Below, one piece after another: positions 46,090-58,249 of a stretch of 64,000 nucleotides of DNA. The stretch is from Microcebus murinus (taxonomy: Eukaryota > Chordata > Mammalia > Primates > Cheirogaleidae). Position numbers and translations under genes: made by a program. A model generated the notes under the pieces. It was not told where the DNA came from. It ran no database searches and worked only from the letters and a program-made list of their open reading frames with translations. The stretch's first letter is position 1. Each line of letters begins with the position of its first letter. The stretch lies in NCBI RefSeq assembly GCF_040939455.1, contig NC_134109.1:37713501-37777500 (forward strand), read 5' to 3'.

Positions 46090-46608
46090 AATAACTTCAG
46101 CCAGTTCTAGCCTCCCACCATGTGGAAGGTAAATAACCAGCCCTTTCCAGCCATCCTGCTCCACCTAAAGTGGGCAGGGTCTGAGAAGCACTTATGCAGT
46201 TCACAATCCAGAAACAAACTTGGTAAAGACTGAGAGCTAATCACAAGACCATAGAACACTTCTTCTCTCCCCATGCTTTACCACCACATTACCAAAGCCT
46301 ATTTACAGCAGTTCCTTTCACCCCATACATCACGTCTAACTTTCAAGAAAAAATTGCAAAGCACACCAGAAGACAAAAAACAAGTTGAAGAGACCAAGCG
46401 ACCAGTCAGACCTGGCAGGTGTAGGAACTATCAGACCAGGAATTTAAAATAACTGTGATTAATATGCTAAAAGCTCTAAAGGATGAGGTAGACAGTGAAC
46501 CTAAGAACAGATTGACAATGTAATCAGAGATAGAGAAATCACAGGAAAGAACCAAAAAGAAATGCTAGAGATGAAAAACATTGTAAAAGAAATGAAGAAT
46601 GCCTTTAA
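46090..46608 (+). mobile_element. Old L1, ORF1-region fragment
   Basis: Sense L1 with GGAATTTAAAATAACTGTGA, TTAATATGCTAAAAGCTCTA, AAGAACCAAAAAGAAATGCT and GAAATGAAGAATGCCTTTAA, typical of the older L1M ORF1 start. It is cut off by the MST LTR that begins at 46610. Confidence 0.75.
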
Positions 46609-46609
46609 T

Positions 46610-48484
46610 GGTGCTATGGTTTGAATGTGTTCCCCAAAGTTCATGTGTTAGAAACTTGATCCCCAGAGCAGAGATCTTGGGAGGTGGGGCCCAATGAGAG
46701 GTGTTTGGGTTGTGAGGGGACTACCCTATAAATGAATGGATTAATACCATTATCATGGGAGTGGGTTAAATATCACAGGACAGGTTCCCCATAAAAGGAC
46801 AAGTTCAGCCTCTGCTTGCTCTCTCTCTCTTACCCCCTTCTTTACCTTTCCAACACAGGATGATGCAGAAAGAAGGCCCTTGCAAGCAAGATGCCAGCTC
46901 CTCAAATTTTCACGTCTCAGACTCCAGAACCATGAGCCAATAAATTTCTGTTCATAAAGTACCCTGTCTGTGTTATGCTGTTATAGCAGCAAAAATGTAC
47001 TAAGACAAAAAATTGGTAACAAGAAATGGGATGTTGATATAACAAATGCCTGAAAACATGGAAGTGGCTTTGGAACTGAGTAATGGGTAGAAACTAGAAC
47101 AGTTCTGAAGCGAATGCTGGAAAAAGCCTGTACTGCTGTGAATGGAGCATTAACAGTGATTCTGGTGAGGGCTCAGAAGAGAAGAAATGTACAGAAAGGG
47201 AGAGGGAGTATGGAACTTCCTAGAGATTACTTAAGTTGTCATGATCAGAAGGTTGGTAGAAATATGGACAGAGAAGTTATTCTAATGAATTCTCAGATGG
47301 AAATGGAGGTCACCTTATTGCTGTGGTCTCCTACCTTTTTGGCATCAGGGACTGGTTTCATGGAAGACAAAATTTGGGAGGGAGTGGAGCTCAGGCAGTA
47401 ATGCAAACAATGGGGAATGGCTATAAATACAGACAAGCTTCACTCACTTACCCACTACTCACCTCTTGCTGTGTGGTCCCATTCCTAAGTTTCATGGAAG
47501 ACAATTTTTCCCCTGGGATGGGGCAGGGGAGTAGGGAGATGGAACTCAGGTAGTGATATTTGGCCTGGTTCCTAACAGGCCACTGACCTGTACCAGGCTG
47601 CAGCCCTCGGGGTTGGAGACCACAGTCTTATTGGGAATTGGAGTAAAGGCCATTCTTGTTATAGTGGAAAAAAACTTAGCTGAATTGTGTCCATATCCCA
47701 GGATTTTAGGGAAGGCAGAGTTTAAGAGCAATGAACTAGGATATCTGGAAAAATAAATTTCTAATTAAAAATTGAAGGAACTGTGTGATTTCTTTTAACT
47801 GCATACAGTAAAATGAGAGAGGGGAGAAATGATTTAAAGATGGAATTTATAATTAAAATGAAAGTCAACAAACATTTTTAAAACTTGCAGCCTGACTATG
47901 TAAAGAACAAACAAACAAAACAAGCAAGGGTATGACTAAGTGACTGTTTGATAAAGGGATTAGTATGGCTAGAAGGAATCCAGACAATGGGAGAACTATC
48001 TTGAAAGTATTTTGGAGATCTTTGAGGCTGTTCCTCCCATCACAGGGCCAAACCTTTAGGAGGGCAAAATGTTTTTGAGGGATGGGACCCAAGGCACCTT
48101 CTTGGGCTTGTTTGCCCAGAAATGTCTCTGAACTCTGCTCCCCACATTCCAGCACAGTGCTCTTCAGCTGCCCCAGCAGTGGCTCAAGTGGGCCCAGGTG
48201 CAACTCAGGCCAGTGCTATAGAAAATGCAAGTGGTAAACCTTGGTGATTTACCATGTGGTGGTATCCATGTGGTGCTAATTCTGTAGATTTGCAGAGTTC
48301 ACTGGCTATAGGCTATGGCAGCCTCCACCTAAACTTCAAAGAATTCATCAGGCAGAAACTTGTTGCAGGGCAGATCTATCACAAAGTCCCCACTCGAGTA
48401 ATGCCCAGAACTGTGAGGTCACAGCTACAATGAAAACCTCAAAACTGTAGAGCTACCAGCATACAAGACAAGCCTGGGAAAGAT
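46610..48484 (+). mobile_element. MaLR element (MST type): 5' LTR plus internal region
   Basis: The LTR at 46612-47008 has GCTATGGTTTGAATGTGTTC, GGGAGGTGGGGCCCAATGAG, CACGTCTCAGACTCCAGAAC and TTATAGCAGCAAAAATGTAC. Internal sequence with AAGTGGCTTTGGAACTGAGT follows to about 48480, interrupted by a hAT element at 47321-47625. No 3' LTR is seen and no frame is intact. Confidence 0.8.
47321..47625 (+). mobile_element. Non-autonomous hAT transposon with 8-bp target duplication
   Basis: The ends CTGTGGTCTCCTACC (47321-47335) and GGTTGGAGACCACAG (47611-47625) are inverted copies with one mismatch. They are flanked by CCTTATTG (47313-47320) and TCTTATTG (47626-47633), an 8-bp duplication with one change, the length typical of hAT elements. 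Inner landmarks include TTTTTGGCATCAGGGACTGG and CTGGTTCCTAACAGGCCACT. TTTCATGGAAGACAA occurs twice (about 47356 and 47492), so the interior has been rearranged. It has no coding capacity, and its transposase would come from elsewhere. I do not give a family name. Confidence 0.9.
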
Positions 48485-50590
48485 GTAGGCATCAACATGC
48501 AAAATTTAAAAATCACACAATCGATAGATACAGAAAAGCATCTGACAAAAGCCAATGTCCATTCATGAAAACAAAAGTCTCAGTATAGAATAGAGGGGCA
48601 TTTTCTCAACTTGAAGAATTTCTACAAATACCTGCATTTAACATCAAACTAAATGTAGAGAAACTAGAAGTGTTCATAGTAAGATCAGGAACAAAGAAAG
48701 ATGTCTTTTCTCATAACTCCTTTATATCATCATACTGAAAGTCCTAGCTAATGTAATGAGAAAATAAAATATATACAAATTAGGAAAAAAAGCAATGAAC
48801 CTGTCACTGTTTGCAGATGACATAATTATCTATAAAATTCAAAAGAATCACCAAAAAAATGGAAGGCTACAGAATAAAAGATTAATGTACTCAAGTCAAT
48901 CACTTATATACCAGAAATGAAGAAGCACAATTTGAAATTATAAACACAACACCATTTATAATACCACTACCCCAAAATGAAATACTTAGATATAAATCTA
49001 ACAAAATATATGCAAGATCTATATGAGGAAAACTATAAAACTCTGATGAAAGAAATGAAGGAAGAACTAAATAGAGATATATTCCATGTTCATGATAGGA
49101 AGACTGAATATTGTCAAGAGGTCAGTTTCCAACTTGATCTATAGATTCAATGCAATCCCAGTGAAATCCCACCAAGTTAATTTGTGGATCAACAACTGAT
49201 TTCTAAGGTTTATATGGAAAGGCAAAAGACCTGGGATAGCTAATACAATACTGAAAGGGAACAACAAAGCTGGAAGACTGATAGTACCCAACTTGAAGAC
49301 TTACTATAAAGTTATAGTAACCAAGACAGTGAGGTATTGGTGAAAGAACAGACAAATATATCAATGGAACAAAATACAGAGCCCAGAAATAGATTCACAT
49401 AAATATAGTCAACTACTCTTTGACAAAGGAGCAATGGCAATACAATGGAGCAAAGATAATCTTTTCAACAAATGATGCTGAAACAACAGGACATGCACGT
49501 ACAAAATATGAATCTAGATGCAAATATTACACCTTTCAGAAAAACTCAGAATGGCTAAATGTAATCATCAACCTTTTGTATTATAAAATACAAAACTATA
49601 AAATTCATAGAAGATAACATAAGAGAAAACTTATATGACCTTGGGTATGATGACTTTTTAGATACAATATGAAAGGCATCATGGTGTCTATGAAAGAAAT
49701 AATTGATAAACTGGACTTCATTAAAAATCAAAAACAGCTCTTCTGCAAAATACAATGTCAAGAGAATGGAGAAGACAACCACAGACTAGTTTATTTGGAA
49801 AGGACATATCTGATAAAAAACTGTTACCCAAAATATACAAAGGACTCTTAAAACTCAATAGCAAGAAAGCAGCCCAATTAAAAATGGACAAACATTTTAA
49901 TAGACTCCTCTCGAAGATATACAGATAAAAAAATAAGCCTATGAAAATATGTTCCACATCATGTCATCAGAACATTAGAATGATGTTCTAATGTTCAATT
50001 AGAACAATGAGATACCAGAACACACCTATTTTAATAGCCAAAATTCACAACACTAACACCACCAAAGGCTGGCAATGGTGTGGAACAACAGAAACTCTCA
50101 TTCATTGCTGGTGGGGATGCAAAATGGCCAGGCGATTTGGAAGATAGTTTGGCAATTTCTTCCAAAACTAAACATACTCTTACCATACAAACTAACAATC
50201 TAGCTCCTTGGTATTTACCCAAAAGAAATGGAAACTTACCTCCACACAAAACATTTCACATGTATGCTTTATAGCAGCTTTATTCATACTTGACAAAACT
50301 TGGAAGCAACCAAGGTGTCCTTCAGTAGGTGAATAAACTGTGGTACATATATAAAATGTATTATTCAGTGCTAAAAACATATGAGCTATCAAGCCATGCA
50401 AAAACATGGAAGAAGCCTAAATGCATATTATTAAGTGAAAGAAGCCAATCTGACAAAGGATGTTGGTACTGGGGGTGGCTATACATGTGGAGGGGTGGGA
50501 AGCATATGAGAAATACCTGTATCTTCCTTTCATTTTGCTGTGAACCTAAACTGCTTTTAAAATATTTAATGAGATTTATTATAAAAATGA
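48485..50590 (+). mobile_element. Old L1 (L1M type), ORF2 C-terminal half and 3' UTR
   Basis: Sense L1 from the reverse transcriptase region (GATACAGAAAAGCATCTGAC; TTTGCAGATGACATAATTAT, the YADD-coding area) to the 3' UTR (CATTTTGCTGTGAACCTAAA, CTGCTTTTAAAATATTTAAT). Short open pieces at 49420-49617, 50080-50274 and 50329-50649 are remnants. Confidence 0.88.
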
Positions 50591-53500
50591 CACAATTGAC
50601 AAGGGGATTTGGTTATTACTGTGATATACAACATTTTATTATAAAATAACTGAAATTGTGACTGATACACTAGGAGATATCATGGACATTCAGGACACTG
50701 AGAAAGTTTGAGTGTCACATAATCTCTGAAATATTTATGTTAATGATATTTACCCATGCAAATATACCTGCAAATATACCAAATATACCTTAGTTAAGTA
50801 TCTCTTATATGACTATGCTTTTTCATGAAATTAAATGTATCAAATTAAATTATTTTTAACATCTCTATTTTTATAAGGTAAAAGAACAAATCCTCTGAGA
50901 TTTTCAGGAGCCCTCTGGGAAACCTCAAGACTAGTTTGAATATGAGAAGATTTCATTGAGAAGTTGATTTGGGGAATGCATAATTTTCAAAAATGTAAAA
51001 AATCTTAATGGGTTCTTTTAAGAGTAAGAAGGCTCAGTTTCCTTAAACAATCAAGGACATGATGAAGGTGAACTTACATCACAGGAAAATATCTAGATAA
51101 AATACACAATCCTTGTTTCCTAGGTAGATTACTTAAATAGTAAAGAAAAACCTTTTTATACTTTCTTATTAAGAGCTGATAAATAATCCAGAAAATTTTG
51201 TCATTTTGATGGAGACATATAAATTCTAGTTTTGTATCACTGTACTTTTGATATTGAAGTTCATTTTTTAAAAATCCTTAGAAATAATTGTATTTCTCTT
51301 AGCCAGTTTGACCATCCATAAAATTGCTTCTTTGCAAACCTACAACTTTCTCATTCGTTCAGGGTTAGTTTTATTACCACTACATTTCCCTCTTTTTCAT
51401 TCTAGAACCACCAGTCATCCTACTTTAAAATAATTTTATACTCTTTCCCTTAACAAAAACACATCCCTCATACCTTGCATAGTTTTTGTTTATCAAAAGT
51501 ACATCCTACTTTTCTTATATACTTTGCATACAATGCTCTCTTTTTAGTTTTGTTTCCATATATTGATAATTTTAAACCATTAGTAAGTAGCCTTTTTTTA
51601 AAACAGACAAACTAGGAAGATGAGGATTGTAAACTGTGTGTCACATACCAGCATTCTGTGGCAGACTGGCAAATTTTATGACTATACCACCTCACAATTT
51701 TATAGGCATATGCAGCTTAATAATATTAATTCTTGATGTGGAAAAGGAACATGTTTATTAACAGACTCACATATACTTAGCCTCTCTGTGCCATATATAA
51801 ATAAAATAAAAAACTTATGCTTAGCAATATATGTTTTAGTAGTTCATTTGTTTAGGAATTATCTAGATTTTTAATAAGTGTATATTACCTTAGCATAACT
51901 GTACAATTGCAAGTTATCAAAAATATTTTGGAAATGTATATTTAGACAGACACATAGACATATAACATTAAATAAAGCTATCAAGTTATTTTCCTGTTAA
52001 CTATTTTTAACCTCATATGACTAGTAAACCCAAGGAGAATAAAAATGTATGCTCATATTGTATTTAGTGCCAATAACTCAGAATACATAGTTTAATATTA
52101 TTGGTTTAAAAAGAACAGCTATCTTTTTGTACAAAAAATTTCCCCAACCCATGTGAATTTGAAAAACATTTGAGTTGGTTCCTATATTTCTGGGAGTTTG
52201 GAAGATTGAATTTATATATGAGCACTTATTTCTCTCTCAGCCAGTTAGAATAGAACTCCTTTAAAGGATGCTATAAATTAATTTTGTTATACCATCTGGA
52301 GGTAGGGAAATATGTATATAATAATATACATATGTATACATACATAGAGACAAGACACAAATAGAGATCTATGAGTTTATTTAAAAATTTTTTAACTATG
52401 AGTCAGGCATAAAGACACAGAAAACTCACTAGTTTATGTAATAGTTGGTTCTCATTTTTTGCTCCTTTTTATGCTTTTATCCAAATTTTGTTTCTGACAG
52501 ATGGCACAACTTAAGAGTTCCTTCTCAGTATGAGGGTGAAAGCTTTTTGCCAATGTGTGTGAAGACTCTTAAGATTTTCTTTTGCTCTGCCATGTAATCT
52601 TACTAAGGCCATGAACTGCATCTTAGGCAGGAGACTGGGGAGACATCAAGGAGCTATCTGGGTACACCCAAAGCCCCCCCCACCACCAAATGGACAAAAT
52701 ATCTGGTCTATTTCCAATTATCTTCTTATCCTTTTCATCCTCAAGTAATTGCTTCTGGGAGTCTCTGAGCTCCTTGACAGCCCCTCACAGGGCAGGGGTC
52801 TAACATTTCAGGGACTACAGGCAGGTAGAGAGCTAAAGAGCTGGAATGGGAAGGAAAGGGTCTAGTAGAAGTACACAGTAGAAGTAGAAGTACAAGTAGA
52901 AGGAGTGGGAGCTTGAAGGCAAACCAAAGGGTACAAAAGAGCTAAAGGAAAATCAAAGGTGGTAAAGAGAGAAAGGAACAGCAGAGGTAATAGGAAGGGA
53001 GTGGCCTTAGAGGAGCCAGTTTGGGGAAATCATGCGCCCCAAGTAAGCCATCAAAGTTCCAAATTCAACATGGTTTCAAGATGAGGGCTTTTAGGTGACT
53101 GAGAAGTTCTGAGAGAAGTAGAATCAAACACAGAGATAACTGTTTAGGCCTCATAAGGATCTAGAAAACAATTTTTCCAGCCCAGGAGTCAGGGAATGAA
53201 CCCCACTCAAAACAAGGAGCCAGGAAGAACTTCTATCCCAGGAAGTACATCTAACTGTAAGAATCACAGCTGGTCCCTACCAGGCTCCAGCAGGTTGCCC
53301 TCCTGAGCACTGGCTCAGGAGTTGGACTCACCAGTGGATCCCTTATCGGTCAGCCAGGAGTGAAGACAAAGGCTTGAAAGGTCCACACTTGGGGTCCTGA
53401 GTGGGAGGTATGAGGTGTCCTATGATGAATCCAATCCTATTTTAGTTGTGGGCACCATAACTGTTAAAGAAAAAAATTTAGACACTTGTTAATGACTTGT

Positions 53501-54010
53501 TGAAGATGTTATCCAAAAGAGATGACTTCAATGGGGGTTTTCAGTAGAGGAGAGAGATCAGGCTCAATCCTGAATACAAAGACAATTAGGGCTTTATAGC
53601 TACGAGAGTTTTTGTCAGCTCCAGTGGGTCCAGAGGGCAGAGAACTAGACCAAAGAGGATTATTCTAAACCCTTAAAATCTTATAAAATCTTGTAGAGTT
53701 TACCTTACTAGGTTTAGGACTTGCTTGGAAGCCATCACCCCTTCCTCCTTCCTCCGTTTTGGGATGGGAATGCCTATCCCATACCTGTGCCACCACTGTG
53801 TTTTGGAAGCACATGATTTGTCTGGTTTCACAGATTCACAGCTGGAAAGAAGTTCTACCTTAGGATGAATCATACCTCGAGTCTCTTCCATATCTTGTTT
53901 AGGTGATATTTAGATAAGACTTTAGAGTTAAAACTAAAATGAGTTACGATTTTGGGGGCTACTGAGATGAAATAAATGTATGTTACAAATGAAAAGGACA
54001 TAAATTATGG
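50591..54010. other. 3.4 kb AT-rich DNA with no recognised gene or repeat
   Basis: No gene seen on either strand. Several pyrimidine tracts end in AG (51404, 52500), but what follows is closed or has no donor in phase. A short imperfect AGTAGA/AGTACA repeat lies at 52862-52902. Confidence 0.45.
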
Positions 54011-54014
54011 GGAT

Positions 54015-54392
54015 CTAAGAACAGAATGCAACGAACTGAATGTTTGTATCCCTCCATAATTCATATGTTGAAGCCCTAATCCCCAATGTGGTCGTATTTG
54101 GAAGTGAAACCTTTGGAAGGTAGTTAGCATTAAATTAGGTTATGAGGGCAGGGCCCTCATGATAGGATTAGTGCTCTTATAAAAAAAGAGGAGGAAACAG
54201 ATCTCTTTGTTACACCATGTGAAGACACAGCAAGACAGTAGCCATCAAGCTAAGAGAGCCCTGACCAGGAAGCAAATCAGCCAACGCCTTGATCTTGAAC
54301 TTCCAAGCCTCTATAAATGTGAGAAATAAATTTGTTGCTTAAGCCATCCAGTGTATGCTATGCTATTATAGCAGTCTCAGCAGACTAAAACA
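54015..54392 (+). mobile_element. MLT1-type MaLR LTR
   Basis: Sense landmarks: TCCATAATTCATATGTTGAA, GCCCTAATCCCCAATGTG, GGGCAGGGCCCTCATGATAG, CACCATGTGAAGACACAGCA, GAGAAATAAATTTGTTGCTT. The LTR is nearly complete. Confidence 0.85.
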
Positions 54393-55654
54393 GTAACCAA
54401 GGGTCCGTATGACTTTGGGGAAATCTCATACATGCACGCTGTAGAGGTAAGCTCCTCCTGGACTATGCATAGTCCTGACACTGATAATGTTCTCTCTGAA
54501 CCTGAGGGGTGAAAAGGAGGGCGAAGACTAGCAGTGATTTGGGGGCAGCTAAGGAAACAAAATAGAGTGGGTGAGTCATGGGGATCTTAAAGCAGAGACC
54601 CAGTATGCTTAATACCCATCTCCCAACCACTCGCTTTATGACCCTATATTCAAGTTCATAATTAATTCCTGCTTTTCAGATGCAGCTCCATCATGTTTAA
54701 TTTAGTCCCTTTCCTTTCTTTCTTCTTCCAGGTACATTAGTTGCCATGGGAACCATGATGCTAATTCTAGGGGTGGAGTCCAGAGAGATCCACAGACAAA
54801 GAGGAAATGAGATTTAATCTTGGTGTTTGAAATACAGACCCCAAATTGGAAAACTGCAGAAGGTAAATAAACCACATTTGCTTTCACCCTCACAAATACA
54901 ACCTTCATGGACCAGTTCATGCCCTCAGGCATAAGAATCAAGTAATAAAATCCTAACAGTAAAATCATCAAACACAGGGGTTTCTGAGCTATTCTTCTCT
55001 GGAGATTTTTACATAAACTAATCCATCAAGGAGAGTGGTTCCCATAAAAGAATCTGACTGAAGGATTTATGTTTTCTTCTCTCTCAGATGCGAGCTCTTA
55101 CACACCATTGCCCTCTTTTCTATGGGAATCAATGTTATAAACAATGCCATCTGCTAAATTTTAACTAATTAAATCTCTCAAGCCTTTTAAACTTTATCAG
55201 TGACCAAGAGAAGGGTTTTTCAAAAAAAAACCTATCAAAAGTAACCAGATCTAGAGTACTTAGATCACTGTCTTTCCAATGTAGACCGTTGCCATGGCTC
55301 TTCGTAATCACGTCCCTGGCCACAAGCTCAATGATTTTATGTTGAGTACCAGTCCAACTCAGACATTGTATTCCTAGCCCTCTAATCCAATGGGCACTCA
55401 ATGTTTATAAAATACAAATACTAATGTTTAGATGTTTCTGTATACCCAGAGTGTTCTAAGACTCATAATAAAACCTGTGTTCACCTTAATCCATTTAGGT
55501 CATCTTTTACCTTTTGGGTTTTTACACTGGAGAGAATAATATTTAGATATCTAGTAAATTCATGTCCTGCTCTTTAAGAAGTGCTGTCCACATCCTACGG
55601 ACCCAGACTTTGAATGAGCTGATGTACCTTGAGGTTGTAGAAATAGGTTAAAAT
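54393..55654. other. 1.3 kb non-coding, with strong acceptor-like tracts
   Basis: No gene accepted. Two close acceptor-like sites lie at 54679 and 54731 (the latter TTTCCTTTCTTTCTTCTTCC then AG). The frame needed after candidate exon 3 (phase 0) stops at once after the second. Confidence 0.4.
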
Positions 55655-55894
55655 ATTAATGCGATGTACACCAACTGGGGGATAGACACTCTTGAAGCTC
55701 TAATTCGAGGGGGATGGGGGCAAGGGCAATATTCATAACCTTAACATTTGTACCTCCACAATATGCTGGAAAAAAGAAAACATGAAAAAAGGTAACTTTT
55801 CAGAGGAGCTTTCTATTGAAAGGAAACTCTGCTGCCAGTGAAGAATGTTTTTGTGTCCTATACAAAAAATAAAGTTATTTTATATTCAATCCAA
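55655..55894 (+). mobile_element. L1 3' end followed by extra sequence and a second A tail
   Basis: 55655-55770 is a diverged sense L1 3' UTR (CACCAACTGGGGGATAGACA, ACCTCCACAATATGCTGGAA) ending in a weak A-rich tail. About 105 bp of other sequence follows. It carries AATAAA at 55868-55873 and then 17 A at 55893-55909. This could be a 3' transduction or a separate retrocopy end. A flanking target duplication was looked for and not found. Confidence 0.55.
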
Positions 55895-55914
55895 AAAAAA
55901 AAAAAAAAATTCCA

Positions 55915-56714
55915 GTTTCTTCCCACCAATAAGTAGGTAGGGAAGCATCAACCTTCTCGATGTCAATGTGTACCAGCTAGGAAATAGTGCATGCAAAGGG
56001 GGTAGCTGAAGGGCTTTTGACAAAGGAACTATACCCAGACACGGCGAGAGTTAAGGGAACAAGCAAGGAACAGTACCTAGAAACACTGAGAAGTCCTTCA
56101 AATGTGAAGGGACAACAGAAGGAGCAGCCACTGGAACCCAGCAAGAAGCTGTCAGAGGAGCCCCTTGAAAGGAGCTGTCGCATTTAGTAGAGGAATGCAG
56201 CCCCTGCCAGACTGCAGCCCAGCAGAAGGGGGCAGAGATAAATACTGTCACCTCTCTCTCCTCTTGCTGTCTGATTGACTCCCTGTGCCTACCTTTGGCT
56301 GAACCTACCAGAATATACAAGACACAGGAGCCAGGGGATCCTCAGAGGTTAGCCTCCTGGGGGCAAAAATCAGGGTGAAGAAGGATGGGGGCAAATCTGG
56401 AGGTATAGGGAATATTCGGCACACAGCGCTTTCTGTGTGTGGACCTATAAAAGAGCCAGTGCACATCAAGGAAAAGAAGGCTCCTGGTGTGTGCTGATAC
56501 AAGTCCTGGGAATTCAATGCATTGAAAGAGAAGAGAAACACCAACCAACTAGAAAACACTATCTAGCATACTATGGAGTTACCAAGACAGGTGACTCATC
56601 TGTGCACCTGGAAAACTAAATGGCACACCACACCACCTTGGAGAAGTGGCTTCTCCTTTCTGAGTCTTTTGCTCTGCGTAGACTAGGAACTCAAACTCTG
56701 GGAGCTGTAATTCT
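55915..56714. other. Non-coding stretch
   Basis: No gene recognised. Overlapping short ORFs on both strands at 55977-56559 shadow each other and have no splice context. Confidence 0.4.
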
Positions 56715-56935
56715 AATTGTAATAGCTAACAGTTTTTGGACACAGCATGTGCCAGACTGCTCAAAACACTGTGCCTAAATTAACTCACTCAATTCTCACA
56801 ACAACTCTATGAGATAAACAGATTATCCCTATTTTCTAACTGAGAAAAGATGAATGACTGAGAAATAGAGAAGCCACACAACCAAGTCAGTGATGAGCCC
56901 AAGTAGTCTGACGCCATAGCCTGCACTTTTAAATT
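56715..56935 (+). repeat. MIR element
   Basis: TAATAGCTAACAGTTTTTGG, CATGTGCCAGACTGCTCAAA, AACTCACTCAATTCTCACAA and CAACTCTATGAGATAAACAG occur in MIR sense order. Confidence 0.85.
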
Positions 56936-57197
56936 TCTAGTCTTACTTGTCCGTCTCAACCATGTTTATTTTCAATAGTTGTACTTCTTATCCATTATTT
57001 TCATGTTACCAGAATCTAAAATCATATCTGAATATGTACAAAAGTAGCCACAGTCATAGAATTTCACAGCTGAAATGAACAGTAGCAATCAATTTCATCA
57101 GTAGGGAAATATGCCAAGATGCACAGATAGATATGCAGTATATTCTACTTGAGAGACTGCTTTATGGTACCAGTGTCAGCATTAAAACTCATCTCCT

Positions 57198-57826
57198 TTT
57201 GGGTAGATGCCCAGTAATGGAATTGCTGGATCAAATGGTAGATCCACTTGTATATCGCTTTAAGGTATCTCCATATTGCTTTCCACAGAGGTTGAACTAG
57301 TTAGCAGTCCCACCAGCAGTGTAGGAGTGTTCCTATCTCTCCACATCCATGCACTCAAATGTTTATAGCAGCACAATTCACAATTGCAAAGCTGTGGAAA
57401 CATCCCAAGTGGCCATCAATTCATGAGTGGATTAATAAAATGTGGTATATGTATACCATGGAGTACTATTCAGCTCTAAGAAACAACGGTGATATAGCAC
57501 ATCTTATATTTTCCTGGATAGAGCTAGAACCTATACTACTAAGTGAAGTATCCCAAGAATGGAAAAACAAGCACCACATATACTCACCAGCAAACTGGTA
57601 TTAACTGGGCAGCACCTAAGTGACACATAGGAACTACATTAATGGGATACTGAACAGGTGGGAGGGGGGTATATACATACATGAGTGAGATGTGTACCAT
57701 CTGGGGGATGGTCACTCTTGAAGCTCAGACTTGTGGGGGGAGGGAGGGCAAGGGCAGTATTTGAAACCTTAAAGTTTGTCCCCCCATAATATGCTGAAAT
57801 TAAAAAAAAAAAAAGCCTAAAAAAAA
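57198..57826 (+). mobile_element. Young L1 with twin-priming inversion
   Basis: 57353-57826 is sense L1 (the last 80 codons of ORF2, open at 57359-57604, then the 3' UTR and A tail). 57198-57352 is the next upstream ORF2 stretch in reverse orientation, with about 40 bp of L1 missing at the join. The flanking target copies AAAACTCATCTCCT (57184-57197, 57827-57840) match exactly. The right copy also borders the AluJ that follows. Confidence 0.93.
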
Positions 57827-57840
57827 AAAACTCATCTCCT

Positions 57841-58139
57841 GGGCAGGAATGTTGGCTCATGCCTGTTATCCCACATTTTTGGGATGCCAAGGCAAAAGGA
57901 TCACTTGAGGCCAGGAGTTTGAGGACCAGCCTGGACATCATAGCAAGACTGAATCATTACAAAAAATAATTAGCCAGGCATGGTGGCACATGCCAGCTTC
58001 TTGGCACACTGAAGCAGGAGGATCACTTCAGCCCAGGATTCTGAGGCTGCAGTGTGGTATGATTGCACCACTGTGCTCCAGCCTGGGAAATACAGCAAGA
58101 CCCTGTCTCTAAAAAACATTAAATTAAAAGTATATAAAT
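57841..58139 (+). mobile_element. AluJ sharing its target site with the L1
   Basis: Sense Alu from GGGCAGGAATGTTGGCTCAT to an A-rich tail (CTCTAAAAAACATTAAATTA). It lacks the extended strepsirrhine linker and is well diverged, so it is older than its L1 neighbour. Target copies AAAACTCATCTCCT flank it at 57827-57840 and 58140-58153. Its right border lies only 50 bp before candidate exon 4. Confidence 0.93.
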
Positions 58140-58189
58140 AAAACTCATCTCCTGATCACTAATTCACAGTTCTTTCAACTTTACTGCAG

Positions 58190-58249
58190 CTTTTATTGTA
58201 TGGAAAGAAATTGTACCAGGCACATAGAAGGAACCAAAAAGAAAATCAG
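58190..58249 (+). CDS. Candidate coding exon 4 of an unrecognised split gene
   Basis: Exactly 60 nt, phase 0 to phase 0, between the good acceptor TTCTTTCAACTTTACTGCAG and the good donor AATCAG/GTAAGA. It reads as a basic peptide (LLLYGKKLYQAHRRNQKENQ) with no stop. Entry phase 0 agrees with the exit of 44293-44426. The sequence upstream of the acceptor is squeezed to 36 bp after the AluJ target copy, so branch point and tract must lie there. No candidate exon further right was convincing; 59399 has a fine acceptor but stops after three codons. Confidence 0.4.

Noticed and set aside
54661..54820. Strong acceptor-like tracts at 54679 and 54731
   Set aside because: The phase required between candidate exons 3 and 4 stops at once (GTA CAT TAG), and there is no good donor.
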